Origin: Punctularia strigosozonata HHB-11173 SS5
Lineage: Eukaryota > Basidiomycota > Agaricomycetes > Corticiales > Punctulariaceae
DNA length: 64,000 nt
NCBI RefSeq assembly: GCF_000264995.1
Contig: NW_006767436.1
Coordinates: forward strand, 1,266,800-1,330,799
Direction: 5' to 3'
Shown here: positions 34,192-46,279 of the stretch, piece by piece
Layout: each line of letters starts with the position of its first letter
How positions within the stretch are numbered: position 1 is the stretch's first letter
Translations under genes and position numbers: made by a program
The notes under the pieces: model-generated
Databases searched by the model: none
What the model was told of the DNA's origin: nothing
Seen by the model: only the letters and a program-made list of their open reading frames with translations

Positions 34192-36950
34192 GCCGATATG
34201 CTGCGTCCTGTTCGAGCCCTTGGCCTAGATTCGCGAGAGTTAGTTGTCTGTACGAAAGATGATGGAAATGACTGAGGTGCCATGTACGAGTACGCCGCAT
34301 ATGTGAAAGCCGGAGCATTGATGAAATGAAATGAAATACTTGTTGTATCGTGCATTGATGGATTGATTTGCTGGCTCTGCCAGAGCATGGGGCTTCATTA
34401 ACGGACGTTCCGGTGGAAAGGCATGCCGGTTGAACAGGTTATCAATAACCGAGCCATAATGCAACGTGAAAATGTTCATAGCTGACTGAAAGGGTGATAC
34501 ACGAAATGACCCAACCGAGGAAAACGCGAAGCAGCATAGATTGTCCATTCACCGAGCAAATCGACATTGAAGCTGCATTGACTAAGTCGTTCCTTGTTGA
34601 TTTGTATTAGGATGAATCCGAGGTTGGACACTTCCTTGGTATGTCTCCTCAGGATAGGGTTAGCGTATCGTGCTGATGGCTGACTGAGCGTCTGCCAGTG
34701 CAGGTGAAGATATTAGGCTTGGCGACCCACATACCGAAAGAGCTTGAAGGTGATGCCTGGCAACGAGTGAAGTGCGATTGTCCTGAGAACTCATCGACGG
34801 AGCACGAATAACGACGGCACTCTGCTTAGTTCGTCTCGGTAGCTGTGAGTCGGAGCGACCGCCAGAAACATAGCGATCGGTAGCTGCTCGGCGTCGAGGC
34901 AGCGGTTGGATCTTGGACGCCAACCGTCCGCGGTTCAATGATTCCCGTCGTAAGCAAGTCAAGAGTTCGCCGTCGGGATTCTCTCGATTTCGTAACCGCC
35001 GCATCTATACGCCGGATTATGGTATGGGCCAGGACATATGTCTTGGCGGCGTCTGAGGTTCGGACGAGTGGGGGAAGAAGGCCCGCGAAAGTCGGTCATT
35101 CGGCCCCGATCCGAAGTCTCGCTCCACGGGATCGCGACTGTTACTTACTTACACAGAGTCCGTTTTCCTGACAATCGACCCATTTGGTGAGCACAGATCC
35201 GAGAGACCATAAGACGTTCAAGCGAGCTCTTTCCCATAACTCGATACGACGTCGAGGCGAGCCGTCCGGAGTCAGTCCCCGTGATAGTCACCATAGAGTT
35301 TGATGATCCAGAGCACGATTGTGTACGCGGCGGTGTCGCCTGAGGGTGAGAGTCTTGGAAAATGCATTGAAGCAGGGTTTTATGACGCTCCGAGCGTGGT
35401 ACAGGAGCTTGTATGCAGAGACAATGAAACCGGGGCACACAAGACAAGAGCCAGGCCTAGTCTCTGACGCCGACCATCCGACGCCAGTGCCTTAACGGGC
35501 GAAAAGAGGTCTCCGGGGCTGTGGGGGGTATGCCGCTGGATTAGCGTGGAATCCGAGAGGTTCCGGGCGCGTTATTTTGGCTCCGTCGTCCAGTCTGGAT
35601 CCTTGAGGGCCTGACTGGACCTACACACCGGCTGTCAGCGTCATCGCGGAGAGTCATATTCCTGTGTTCGTGGATATGCTGCCAACATGAATCCCGACAT
35701 GATTTATGTCACGGTGGTGAGAGCGCCTTCCATACATAGTAGAGCGACCATCGTGCGGGAGAGCGGCTTCCCGAAGACGCGCCGTATCTGCGTTCGGGTT
35801 GCATCAGACCAAACGCGAAGGGCAGATCCCGTCGAGTCGAGAACACGAGTGCATGAGCAGAGGAGTGCGCGCGGTAGCCCCGAACTCTGTGAGGCCGATA
35901 GAGTGCGTCGACAGAGCACGAGATTAACGTGGTGGCGGCGGAATGGCAGATGCGTTACGCGGCGGGGCTCCACGGTCGAGCGCGGTGAATGGCGAGAATC
36001 GAAGGGGTGAGAGACGGCGGGAGCTTGGGAGGGACCAAGCTAACGGCCGACCTCTGTGCGAACGCGGGGAGGCAACGTTTGCCCGCGGCGCCCTTTCGTC
36101 TGCTTTCGGCGCAGAAGGCCGCCGATCCTGTACGGCAGCGTAGAAGATGTTGCAAGCACGGCTGGATCTGCCTTCCAGGGGCGCATGAACGCCAAGTGCA
36201 GCAGCGTCGGCGATCTGTAATACAGTACTTACGGTGACGTTGTGACCCAGCTTGGTGGCGGTTTAGTCGCGTTGGCGCTACGGGTGCTTGAGCCTTGAGA
36301 GATGCGCGACCCTAGGTATCTTTTTTTTTCGTTTGATTCAATTGGTGGACGAGGCGGCCGCGTCAAGATACGTCGTCGTCGCGGAGATATCTCCACAGAT
36401 CGTTTCTACTGCGGATGGCTTCTGTGGCAGTTGGGGGAAAGTCCAGAAGCGCGAGGAAGTTTCTCTCCTCCGCGAGGGCTGAACATGGGGCCAGCTGCAT
36501 GCAGCGTTCAACGTTCAAAGCGATACGCCTGCGTTGCGCACAAGAAAACTCGATGCGTCGTCGAGGGCCCGGGGGTTCGAAGCGTTCAAAGCTTGCGCTG
36601 CACGCCAGGGAGAGTAGACTGGCCTGGAGTTGAGCTGGCGAGTCAAGCGCTGGCTCGGCTGCTTGCGTGAGACGATCGCTTGCGGGCGGCGGTGGGGATC
36701 GAGGAGTCGGATCGGGGCAGATCAGAATGGGCCAGCTCGCGTGGTCGTTCGGTGGGGGCGATCGAGGGGGATCGAGCACCGGCGGGTGATGCGAGCCGAG
36801 CACGTGGGCGGCACGCGAGACGGTGCGTCAAGCGGACTGGCTGTGGTCGCGCCGCTGAGGCTGGGATAAGTATCGGACGCAGCGACGGATGGACCGCGGC
36901 TGCGACGCTCGTGCGGGTCCTGCATTCCTCCCTTCGCCGTCGTCCCCTGC
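34192..36950. other. Long gene-poor stretch (2.76 kb)
   Basis: No gene can be supported here. The first 350 bases are the AT-rich 3' flank of ZWF1. Minus-strand frames at 34660-35004 and 35145-35447 are open but resemble nothing known. A short minus-strand fragment around 35280-35350 reads TAAYTIVLWIIKLYGDYHGD, which looks protein-like but has no partners I can join. From about 35690 to 36900 the plus strand is purine-rich and especially G-rich, up to the LONRF start codon. There is a run of nine T near 36321-36329. Confidence 0.5.
34321..34337. repeat. ATGAA tandem triplet
   Basis: Three tandem copies of ATGAA in the 3' flank of the G6PD gene. It is a minor microsatellite. Confidence 0.7.
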
Positions 36951-39580
36951 ATGCAGCGCGATGCCGCACAGCCCGTGATCGCCGACGAGCCCGGCCCCGA
37001 CGCCCGCCCCCTCCCAGATCCCGCCCGCCCATCGCCTCCTCTCTCCCGTCTCGGATCGCCGTCGCCCCCGTCCTCTGTCACCGACCGCGCGCCAGGATCG
37101 GATGCGCACCCGTCCGTACATAACGCCCCGTCCGACCACGCCGCGCCCGATGCGATCCTCATGCCCGCCCACCTCCTCCAGCTCCTCCACTGTCCCGTCT
37201 GCGCCCCGCCCGCCGTCCTCGTCGCCCCGACCACCCTCCACTGCGGCCACACCGTGTGTTCCGCTCACGTCCGCTCCCACCCCGCGGCCTCATCGTCCGC
37301 GAGCAGCGCGTCATCCTCGACCTCGCTTCCGATCCTTCCGTCCTGCCCGCTCCCGACGTGCGCTCCCGCCGCGACAGTGCGCACCCACGCGGGCCGCCCG
37401 AACATACCCGCCGCCTCGAGAGTGGTCTACGAATCCGCTCCAGTGGCACCGGTCCCGAACGCGCGGATCACTGTACCACACCCTCGCGTAGACGTCACCG
37501 TCAGCAAGCTCCTGGCGCTGGCCACCAGGTACTCCGTTCGCCGTCCGCACACACCACCGCGTGTGCACGAAGGCGACAGCTCGGACTCGGATGACGAAGA
37601 CGACCTGTACGCCGCACCGGACGCTCCCCCGCGTTCGTCCCCGCCCAGCGCCCATGCGCGCCGGGAGCGAGACACATCAACCTCCCCGCCCCAACCCCCG
37701 CGTAAACGACGGCGGCGACAGGAAACGTCGTCCCTGCACTCCACCACGCCCTCGCCACCGCCTTCTTCCCGCGTCTCCTATGCCTCCCGCGTCCCCTCGC
37801 CCACCCCGCCCGCTGCCCGCTTCGAAAAAGACGTCCTGAACGAGCTCACCTGTGAAATCTGCTTCGCTCTCTTTTTCCAACCGATCACAACGCCGTGTCA
37901 ACATGTACGTCCCTGATCATTCTGACCCTGCGTTGCCCCTTTTCCCGGCCCTTTTCCACGCTTGTTTCATTTTCTCCGTATAGGGGTGTACCCGGGCCTT
38001 CGATCTTTGTTCTGCATCGCGTCGAACTTTCAGACCATGACATCACCATACCGACTATTTTTACATAGACCTTTTGTGCGAAATGCCTCCAGCGATCGTT
38101 GGACCACAGCAATAGCTGTCCCCTCTGCCGCCAAGAACTTCCGGGATTCGCCTACGTGCAAGACCACGCCTGTAACAGGGTCGTCTTGTCCATCAGTAAG
38201 AGAGATCATCATATTACCACCGCCGTCTGCTCACTTATCGCCACGTTCAGTCTTTAAAGCCTTTCCCGAGCTGTATCGGGAGCGGGGCGAGGCCATCGAG
38301 GCCGAGGAGCGGGATGCACGGCTCGACACTCCGATATTCGTCGCCCAGCTCAGCTTCCCGGGCATGCCGACCCTGCTACACTTTTTTGAGCCTCGGTAAG
38401 GCGCCGTTCTGTTCCCTACCTGCGTGCATAGACTCACAAGCCTTCGCTCAGCTACCGGCTGATGCTTCGACGGTGTCTAGAGTCGCCCAACCCGTCTTTC
38501 GGGATGATTATGCCTCCCCGCGCTCCCACGTCCACCGCTGCTGGTGGCACCGCAGGCGACTTTGGCTATGGCACCATGCTCGAGATCCGCAGTGTCCAGA
38601 TGTTACGCGACGGCCGGAGCATGGTCGAAACCTGGGGTACGTACCGCTTCCGAATAGTCGAAAGGGGGACATTGGACGGGTACATGGTCGGCAGAATCGA
38701 GCGGTTCGTCACTCCGTCGCACACTGTCTACCGACAAGCTCATGAAGGCATCGCTTTGCAGGATTGACGACTACCCGGACGAGCTCGACGAGCCGCGGTC
38801 ACGTTCACCCTCCCCTCCTCCTGCGAGTCCCTCATCCGACTCAAGCTCCGGGCTTCCCTCGTGGTTCACCTCATCCACGGGAATCGGCGCCTCGTCCACC
38901 GGAACGCCCGCTTCTGCTTCGTCTGGGACCCATCGACGATCCGAGCCCTCTCCCATTCCCCCAGCTCGTAGATCCGTGCCGAACGGAGCGAGATCGGTTC
39001 CGTCCTCGGGGATTCGCGGGCCTAGGGATGCCCCTACGACCGCGGAAATGATGGCGACCTGCCATGCATTCCTCGCCCAGCTCAGGCAGGGGACTGCACC
39101 GTGGGTGGTACAGCGACTGAATAACACCTACGGACCGATGCCGACCGATGTCGGCAGTTTCAGTTTCTGGATGGCGCTGGTATGTTTCTTCTCGGTTTCT
39201 ACACTTCCATCCATCCTCTTCGTTTGTGATATGCTCGCTCGATCCCTTCCCTTGACACCTCCATGTCTACCTACCCCTTGCGGCTCATCACACGCTCGCG
39301 CGTCGTCGCTACCCCGGCGCTGACATATTGGTGCCTTTGGCTTCCGATCCCTGTTCCCTGTCAGCTTCGTTTCCTTGGATCTCAATGACATGCTTCCGAT
39401 TGATGCGGCAGTTCGCTCATGATATCCTTCTGCGCGCCACAGGTGCTGCCCATCGACGAATCCGAAAAAGCCAAGCTGCTGCCCATCAAGTCACCCCGGC
39501 TCCGGCTCCGGCTCGTCGTGCACTGGGTGGAGCAGCTCAACAGTAACTGGTGGTTCTCCAGCGGCTGCGTCATTTTATGA
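36951..39580 (+). CDS. LONRF-type protein: RING fingers plus Lon N-terminal domain
   Basis: A predicted E3 ubiquitin ligase of the LONRF family (LON peptidase N-terminal domain and RING finger). The ATG at 36951 opens a large C-rich exon. A first, degenerate RING reads LLHCPVCAPPAVLVAPTTLH then CGHTVCSAHVRSHP, with a later CPLPTC pair. A long disordered linker rich in Ser, Pro and Arg contains a basic patch (PPRKRRRRQ). The second RING begins ELTCEICFALFFQPITTPCQ at about 37840 and continues over an intron into RCLQRSLDHSNSCPLCRQEL (about 38080-38140). The Lon substrate-binding domain starts FPELYRERGEAIEAEE and LDTPIFVAQLSFPGMPTLLH, then FEPRYRLMLRRCLESPNPSF. Another disordered insert splits the domain before the end WVEQLNSNWWFSSGCVIL. 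The protein is not an ATP-dependent protease: there is no ATPase or protease part. Confidence 0.85.
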
Positions 39581-40268
39581 CGCCGTCGCCTTCGCGGGCC
39601 GTTCCTTTGGGCCCTGTACGGGCTGGCGTTGTCCTTGGTTTCTCTCTCTTTAGACGTCTCCGTGCCCTCTGTCCGTTTGGTTTGCGGTCTACTTGGATCT
39701 TCGACTCTGATTATCTATGGCTTCATCCAATATCTGTAATCTGTCCCGCCGGTTTGATCGTGCCTTACCACTCCCTTCAAAGTCGTTTGTTGCATCACCA
39801 CGTTATGGCCATCGTCTTTTCTTTAGTATTGGATACGAGCCTTCATCTACCTGCTATCATTTTCATCGTCTCAAGCATTTTCGCACACCGTCCGCACGCA
39901 TCCCATATCTACTCCACACTAGTTATGTCCATGTATACCTCCCTGCTGCAATCTGATTTACTCTCCACCACTTGAACGTCTTGTCGTGTACACGAGCGGG
40001 GTTCGTTGGGTAACGTTTCTCCACTCAAGCGGAGACGATATCGACGTGGTCCGAGCGCTTACATAGATAGGGCCCGTCGTGCAGCCAAGCGAATCCAAAG
40101 TGACGACATCGATATGGCGAGCTCACCGCCCGCAATACAGCCAGGAGTCATTTATCGAGCCAAGAGCACCACCACCAGCCGCGGCATCCCCGTCCGGAGG
40201 TAATGACCACGAATGTTTCCAGACCGTATGTACGACATCGTTGGAGCGCGAATATATGCACAAGCGAG
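39581..40268. other. Intergenic between convergent LONRF and STB6-like genes
   Basis: About 688 bases. A 65-codon frame at 40006-40203 (plus) is arginine-rich (RRRYRRGPSAYIDRARRAAK) but has no ATG at its head and no known relatives that I recognise. Otherwise the region is T-rich and likely 3' untranslated sequence. Confidence 0.45.
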
Positions 40269-43200
40269 CTAGCTCGGCTCGACCGCCGGCTCCTGCATGC
40301 TCACTTCGGCTTTGGCATCCGCCTTAACGTCCTCCTCCTTCCCCGCCGACGGTTGCTTAGTGTTCGACTCGCGGATCCACCTCGCCGGTCCGCTGTTGAA
40401 GAGCCGGAGCAGCCACGTCGGCCCGAGCCAGGGGCTCTCCGCCACGCTCTCCTCCTCCTCTTCGCCCGGCACCGTTTCCGGCAGGCCGCCCTCCTCCTCC
40501 ACGTCGCTCTCCGTTCGGCCGGTGCGGTCCACAAGCCTCCCCCGTCCGTCTAGCGTCCACTGCACGCGATTGAACCGCCCGCGCACGCCGCGCGCCCGTC
40601 GCCCGGTCCCGAACACCTTCTCGCGCAGCGCGAGCACCTTCTGCCGCGGCGGGTCCGCGGTGTGCCACAGGTCGAGCACCCGGAACTGCTCCGACTCGTA
40701 ACAGAGCGCGTTCGTCTCCTGCAGCATCTCGTCCGCCCGCCCGCGCTGCTGCTCCACGTCGGCGACGAGGTCCATCCGGGCTTCGAGCTCGCGGATCTGG
40801 TCAATGTGCGCTTCGTAGTCTTCGCGGAGGGCGGCGTTCGTCCGCGCTAACCTCTTCGTCAGGATCTGGTGGTGCCGTGTCGAAGATCATCAAACATGAA
40901 CAGGGAGCGAGAGCGGGGGAAAACTGACCTGAAGACAGCCTACGACGTTGCGTAGATGTTCCTCTCTCCGTCGCATGACGAGTAATTGCCCGCATAGTTC
41001 GACGTCGATCCGCATTCTGTCCATCGGTAGTATTCGTATATCCCCCAAACGATCGACGTCATCGAAACTACGCCGCCTGGACCGACTGGCCGCATGAAAA
41101 AAAAAACACAGCTGTTCATAGATTGTGTAATCGCACCGTTTCGCTCCATGAACCAGCAGTCGCTTGCGCGCATCCCGCGAGTCGACCGAGGCGTCGTCCA
41201 CAAGAATGAGCGGGACGTCTGAGTTTTCTTGTTCCTCGTCCGCATCCATCGCAACTTCGCCTAGACGGCTCCGCTTCTTAGGTCGAGGATCGTCATTGAC
41301 GATGCCTCTCGCGCTGACAGGATCGGACCAGCTCGAAACACGACTCTGGTACCCCGCTTTCGTACTTGGCCGCAGGCGATTGAACTCGGACACCTTGCGA
41401 TCGTATTCGGACTGAATGGCGCTTATGTCGTCCCGGGACACGCCCAGTTGCCCAAAATGCTTGCGTGAGGCGGCTGATGATTCGATCAGATGGTGGACCC
41501 ACAGTGGGACACGGATTCTTCTCACAGATAGGCGATGCCGCGGTGCTACTGAGCCCGTCGTCATCTTCGCTCTGTACGATAACCTCCGGTATGTTGAGAA
41601 CCGTTGCGTCCGCTGGTTTGCTTTTGCCGGACGGATCCACGTTCGGTCGCTTCGAGCGGCTCAGCCTGGGTAACGTGGGTGAGATGTAGTCAACCGCAGC
41701 GCAGAAGGCGAATTACCCCGCCCATGCCTCAATCTTCCGCTGAACTCTGTTAGACCACGGCCGGCCGGCAGCGAACTCGTTGTCGTCGTCCTCGGCGTTT
41801 GGGTCCCGTTCGGCATCCGCGTCATCCTTCTCGCCGTCACTGACCACCTTCTCCTTCCGTTTCTTCCGCACACTGGCATACCCCGGTCTCCCAGTCCAGA
41901 GGTATCGCAAGCTGGAGGCGCCATCTTTACTGCCTCCGAGAATTGTCTGCACGAAGACGTCAAGTTCCAAGGTCGGTTCCACGATGGCGCTGTGGTTGGT
42001 AATCTTGCTGCTCGTGTCCCGGTCAGCGCCGCTCGCGGTGGTGCGCAAATCGGTGGCCAGATCGTCTAGCTTGTTCAGGAGCACCTTATGAACTTTGTAC
42101 GAGTCCAGTTGGCGCGTCTTGTCGTACGCGGAGTTTATCGCGCGAACCAGCGACCGGGTCAGCGGTGTGAACTCGCCTTTCGGCGTCTGTTGGAAGCTCG
42201 CAAAGCCGTACGAGAACTGTTGAGGGTCGAGGAAAGCGTCTTTCGGCATGAACTGTGGCAAGGCGCCGTCAAGACAGTTTTGCACGAGTATGACGAGTGC
42301 TCACGTCGTGATATTTGAGAGCGCAGAGCTGATTCCTGACAGTCAGAACCAGACTAAACAAGCCTGACACAACGGTCGGGTCCGCCACTCGTTCCATAGG
42401 CTGGAAGGGTCACGATTAGATAACGTAAGGAGGAGTACGTATTTGGATACCTCTACGCCTACACAGGGTTCGCCAATTTCGGCGATCCATCGCTGCAGAC
42501 CATCGACGGTGATATCGCACAGTAGCCCATCACGCTGTTCTGGTGCCATGTCGAACATGCCGCATATAGCGAGGCCTGCCTGCACGAAGCGTACCAGCTC
42601 TAGGACGGTGGCGTCGAACGTTTGATCCGAAAGTGATTTGTCCTGGAAGTGATACATGTCCATGAAGCGATCCTTCGTCGTGTCGCTGATGAAGCTGGAT
42701 CAGCATTCGTTATCTTCAAGAAACGCAGCATCCGGACCTTGGTTCCTCGAGCGTTAGAGCGCTGCGACCACTACAGCCCATCCGAAGAAGATTGATGTTC
42801 GTGAACAGACGGTCACGAGAATCCGAATATCTGCCGCTCGGTATGTGCACGATGGTATAATCAGAACGAAAGTTCGCGAGGGATGTGACCATGAGGGTCC
42901 CCTTGTCAGACTGAGCAGCAAGGGACAAATGACATGTAAGGACAGTTTCATGGCGATCAACGAATGCAGACCTCTTTCGGGCGAGCACCATCTCTCCGTA
43001 AATCATGGATGACTTTGTCCCATTCCGCAGCTGCTTCTGCTGCTGACAAGCTGGAAGAGGGGCGGAGGGCAGTCACCGAGATCTAGAAGAGGTCGTTCAA
43101 TATCAGGCTGCCGCGGCTCGTCACGAGAACCCTGACCTTATGCTGCGAGTCTCCGGTGAAGACAACAAGGAGGGTTACATGTCGCCGCTCTACCACCCTT

Positions 43201-43649
43201 AGAGAAATGTTCGTGAACGCAGCGTGAAGGCGCTGTCGGTAAACGTACCATTTCTCTACTGCATATATCTGATATCCCTCTACTTCCCCAATCTCTTCCA
43301 CAACGCTGAATTTGTGCTTGTGCTCTATCCAATGCGCCCCATATGCTCCGTAATTGCTTCCCGCCCCGTTGCTTGATCGCGGATGTGATGGGTCCGGTGA
43401 CGTCGGCTGCGAGACCGAACCCTGGCGTGAACGTCCCAGTCTGCTGATGGAGGCTTTGCGATGGTGTCCATGATGTGCCTCGTCAACGCGCTGAGTCCTC
43501 GGGGCGGGCACATAGGGCACAAGGAGTGTGCGCGTAGGCAAGGACACCTGGGATGAGCGTGCAGAACCGGGAGAAAGATTGTAGGGCGGCGACACGCTCA
43601 AGTAGGAATTGGACCGAGACTTAATTGGAGCTGAGGCTACGTTCATCAT
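40269..43649 (-). CDS. STB6-like protein (Sin3-binding Stb2/Stb6 family)
   Basis: A fungal protein with the STB6-like N-terminal domain; yeast Stb2 and Stb6 bind the Sin3 corepressor, so a role in histone deacetylation is inferred from the family. The ATG at 43649 (MMNVASAPIKSRSNSYLSVS) opens a serine/arginine-rich tail. The domain follows: HKFSVVEEIGEVEGYQIYAV then EKW, and after an intron VVERRHVTLLVVFTGDSQHK. Later exons carry VTSLANFRSDYTIVHIPSGR and LFTNINLLRMGCSGRSAL (about 42990-42740), FDATVLELVRFVQAGLAICG and MFDMAPEQRDGLLCDITVDG (about 42640-42470), and LTRSLVRAINSAYDKTRQLD (about 42180). The C-terminal half is helical, charged and rich in coiled coil, and ends AEVSMQEPAVEPS. A run of ten A lies at about 41097-41106. 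Exon borders between 40800 and 41700 are uncertain. Confidence 0.75.
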
Positions 43650-46279
43650 GCGCAGGGTATGTTACAATAGTATGAGATGCAAAGAACTCGTGTACCGGGC
43701 AAGCTGTAAGGGGCTCGTGCTGGTGGCCTGTGGGAAAGCTAGACGCGTTTCATTTCATATCCATCAACCCACCACAGACGTTGCAGATCCTGTAGATACA
43801 CCTTGCAGGCCGTTGAAACACACTGGAATGAGCTGTCATGCATATGACGAGTCTCGGTAACTAACTCGAAGGACGCTCGCCTCACTTCCATCTCCATCAA
43901 GCGCGGGGCCTGATTGCGGAGTCACGAACGTCTTGTGTGCGTGTCTTCCCCCGTTATTACTCTCGAATGTCCTCTTATATCATGAAAAATGTGAGTAGTA
44001 CAATTCAAACATCACGAACTCAATACTGTCACCCACGTTAACCTCTGGACGACGATTGCGAGGGTCAGCCGTCTTCAACGGTAGATCAGCCAGGCTATCG
44101 TCGAATATCGCGTGCTCCGGATGCGATATCGTTCATGAAAATTTACCTGTATTCCCGACGTTGCATGTCATGTCTAGCCGTGCCAACTCGCTCAAAGTCG
44201 CATGGACTCCAGAACTACCTCCAGAGCAATCTCCGCTGGCATGTCAACAGGACCTAGATGCAGCCCGCTTCCCTATCGCTGCAGCTCAAAGCTTCGATAT
44301 CTTGCCCCATAGCCATACATCCAGCGGGTACAATTCGAGAAAACAGGCTATGTACCCTCCTCGGTGATTTGCGCCTGAGAATTTCCTATGCCCCTGGTGT
44401 CTGTCTTGTTCGAGTATAAGGTCAGATAATCCTGCGCCATCTCATTAGAATTTCATCAATCCGATCTACTGCGGGTTCTCGGCGTGAAGCTGCGCTCCCT
44501 GAATGTGACAGGAATAGCGTGTCGGCTCCTCATCAAGGTCCTTTAATCGAGTGGCAGAATTCCCTACAGTCACACATTACACCTCCCGAAGTTGACGGGA
44601 TAATCGCCAGACCCGCCGGCGGTTGCCAGCTAGAGGCTCCGCCGGATGCATTCCAGTGAGGAGCGTGATTTTCTTTAGCATTTTCATCACTGATATGCTG
44701 TCCTCACGAGCGCTTAAAGATCCCAGTGGGCGTTGACCTCTGTCGATAACATCTACACGCGTCAACGTGGGACCTGCACATGTGGCTTTCTCTCTTATTC
44801 CGCCGTTCGGTAGCCTATGCTTACCCCCTCCCCTAACAGCAGCAAGGAAGAAGCAGAGCATGAGTGATTGGTACGCCGTGAATCGTACCTCACGACCATA
44901 AGCTGCCGGATATTGTTTGTGTTGGATAAGATACGAGCGAAGGAACGATTTACGGTAGTGGCGCAACGCTTCTGTGTCAACGCCGCTATAGTGAGGGCGG
45001 CAATTCATCCGTAGCAGGCTTGTTAAAGGCAAGTCGTAGCTCTATGGAGTCCAGTGATATCTCCTGATATTCTAGTGATATGTTTTGTGGGCAGGGGCCA
45101 GGTGCAGCGGATGTCCATCACTCTCGCCGGCAGATCCTTGTTTCTCCCTCTCACTGTTCCAGAATTCGAAAAATCTTCTTCCGTATACCTGCCTCATTGA
45201 GACGAGGACAGCAATGAGAACACGAGGCCAAGGCAACATACACTCTGATGGAGCGACTTTGTCCACCCGGACACACGGAGCCATGCTGTACGGGGCGGAC
45301 CTTCAAACACTGCCCACTAATGTGCCTATCACAGAACGAACACGGTCGGCTCGGTTGCGCCCAAGAACAACCGGCGGATCTCCGACCAAATCTAGATGCA
45401 GCGGTTCACATGCAATTTGGCGTTTGTTGGCCAGTCGAGAACCACGACATTGCTTCGTGACTCTCATAGAACTGAATGATCGTAAGCGATGCGTGCGCAT
45501 CAACCAAATGGGATCCCGCGTTAATGACGAGGCCCATGTCGGTCTAATCGGTATACGCGGGCTTCATGATGAGGCAGGATGTTGGTGGCGGGCACAGACT
45601 ATTGTGCTACGAAATGCACACAGCTGTGCGAGTATGATCCGATTCTGTGTCACAATTGTTCTTTCCTGTTGTGGCCACAACCACCAGGAGCTGGCTAGTG
45701 AGCACCTGTTTCCCACATATGTGGGCGTCCTCGATATCATAACTGAACTCCGACCGTCTTCAGAGTGAGCATGGACCCACCAAGGCCTATATGCGGCAAG
45801 TTGTTGCCGCTATCCCGAGCATCTGTTGTCACGTTTGCAGTGATCGTTGCATAAGAAGCCGGGACGCGATGTAATGGGTCGAACTCCGCACGATCGGTCA
45901 CAAATCGTGCAAGCTGTCCTGCATTGCGGACCGGTGCAAGTCCGGTCTCCTCACAGATTCCGGGATTGCTGGTCCTTCTTCTCCAAAGAGCTAACGCGGC
46001 AGTGCGCCACGCAGCCTACAAAATAAGCCGCTACAGGGCGATTCCCATCCGAGATACCACCACACTTCGTTCGTCCCGTCAACAACTTGGCCCAATATTA
46101 TACAGCGTAGGTCCCATTTTCGCCGCTCTTTTCAACACTCGGTCCGTCTTTTCGTACCGAATACTTCATCCTTTACACTCCACCCATTCTTTTAGCTTTG
46201 CGATCTCGACAAAGCAGATGCTTGCGCCACACAGAATGTTAACGCTCTGTTGTCATCCAGGTCATAGTTGTCGCAAACC
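43650..46279. other. Long gene-poor stretch (2.63 kb)
   Basis: I find no gene here on either strand. Several frames are open (for example 227 codons at 45085-45768 plus and 151 codons at 44577-45032 minus) but they have no recognisable domain, no good splice partners and odd composition. The region is upstream of a transcription-factor gene, whose promoters are often long. A perfect six-base-pair hairpin lies at 45929-45947. The last 70 bases are typical leader sequence with CT-rich patches. Confidence 0.5.
45929..45947. other. Perfect inverted repeat (hairpin)
   Basis: GACCGG and CCGGTC arms flank a seven-base loop TGCAAGT. The whole looks like the T arm of a tRNA, but no acceptor, D or anticodon arm can be fitted upstream, so it is listed only as a hairpin. 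Confidence 0.5.

Noticed and set aside
44577-45768. Open frames of 151 (minus) and 227 (plus) codons in the second gap
   Set aside because: No domain, no splice partners, irregular composition, and mutually overlapping gap context; they look like chance open frames.
45880-45960. tRNA gene suggested by a T-arm-like hairpin
   Set aside because: The T loop has the wrong sequence and no matching acceptor stem is present upstream.
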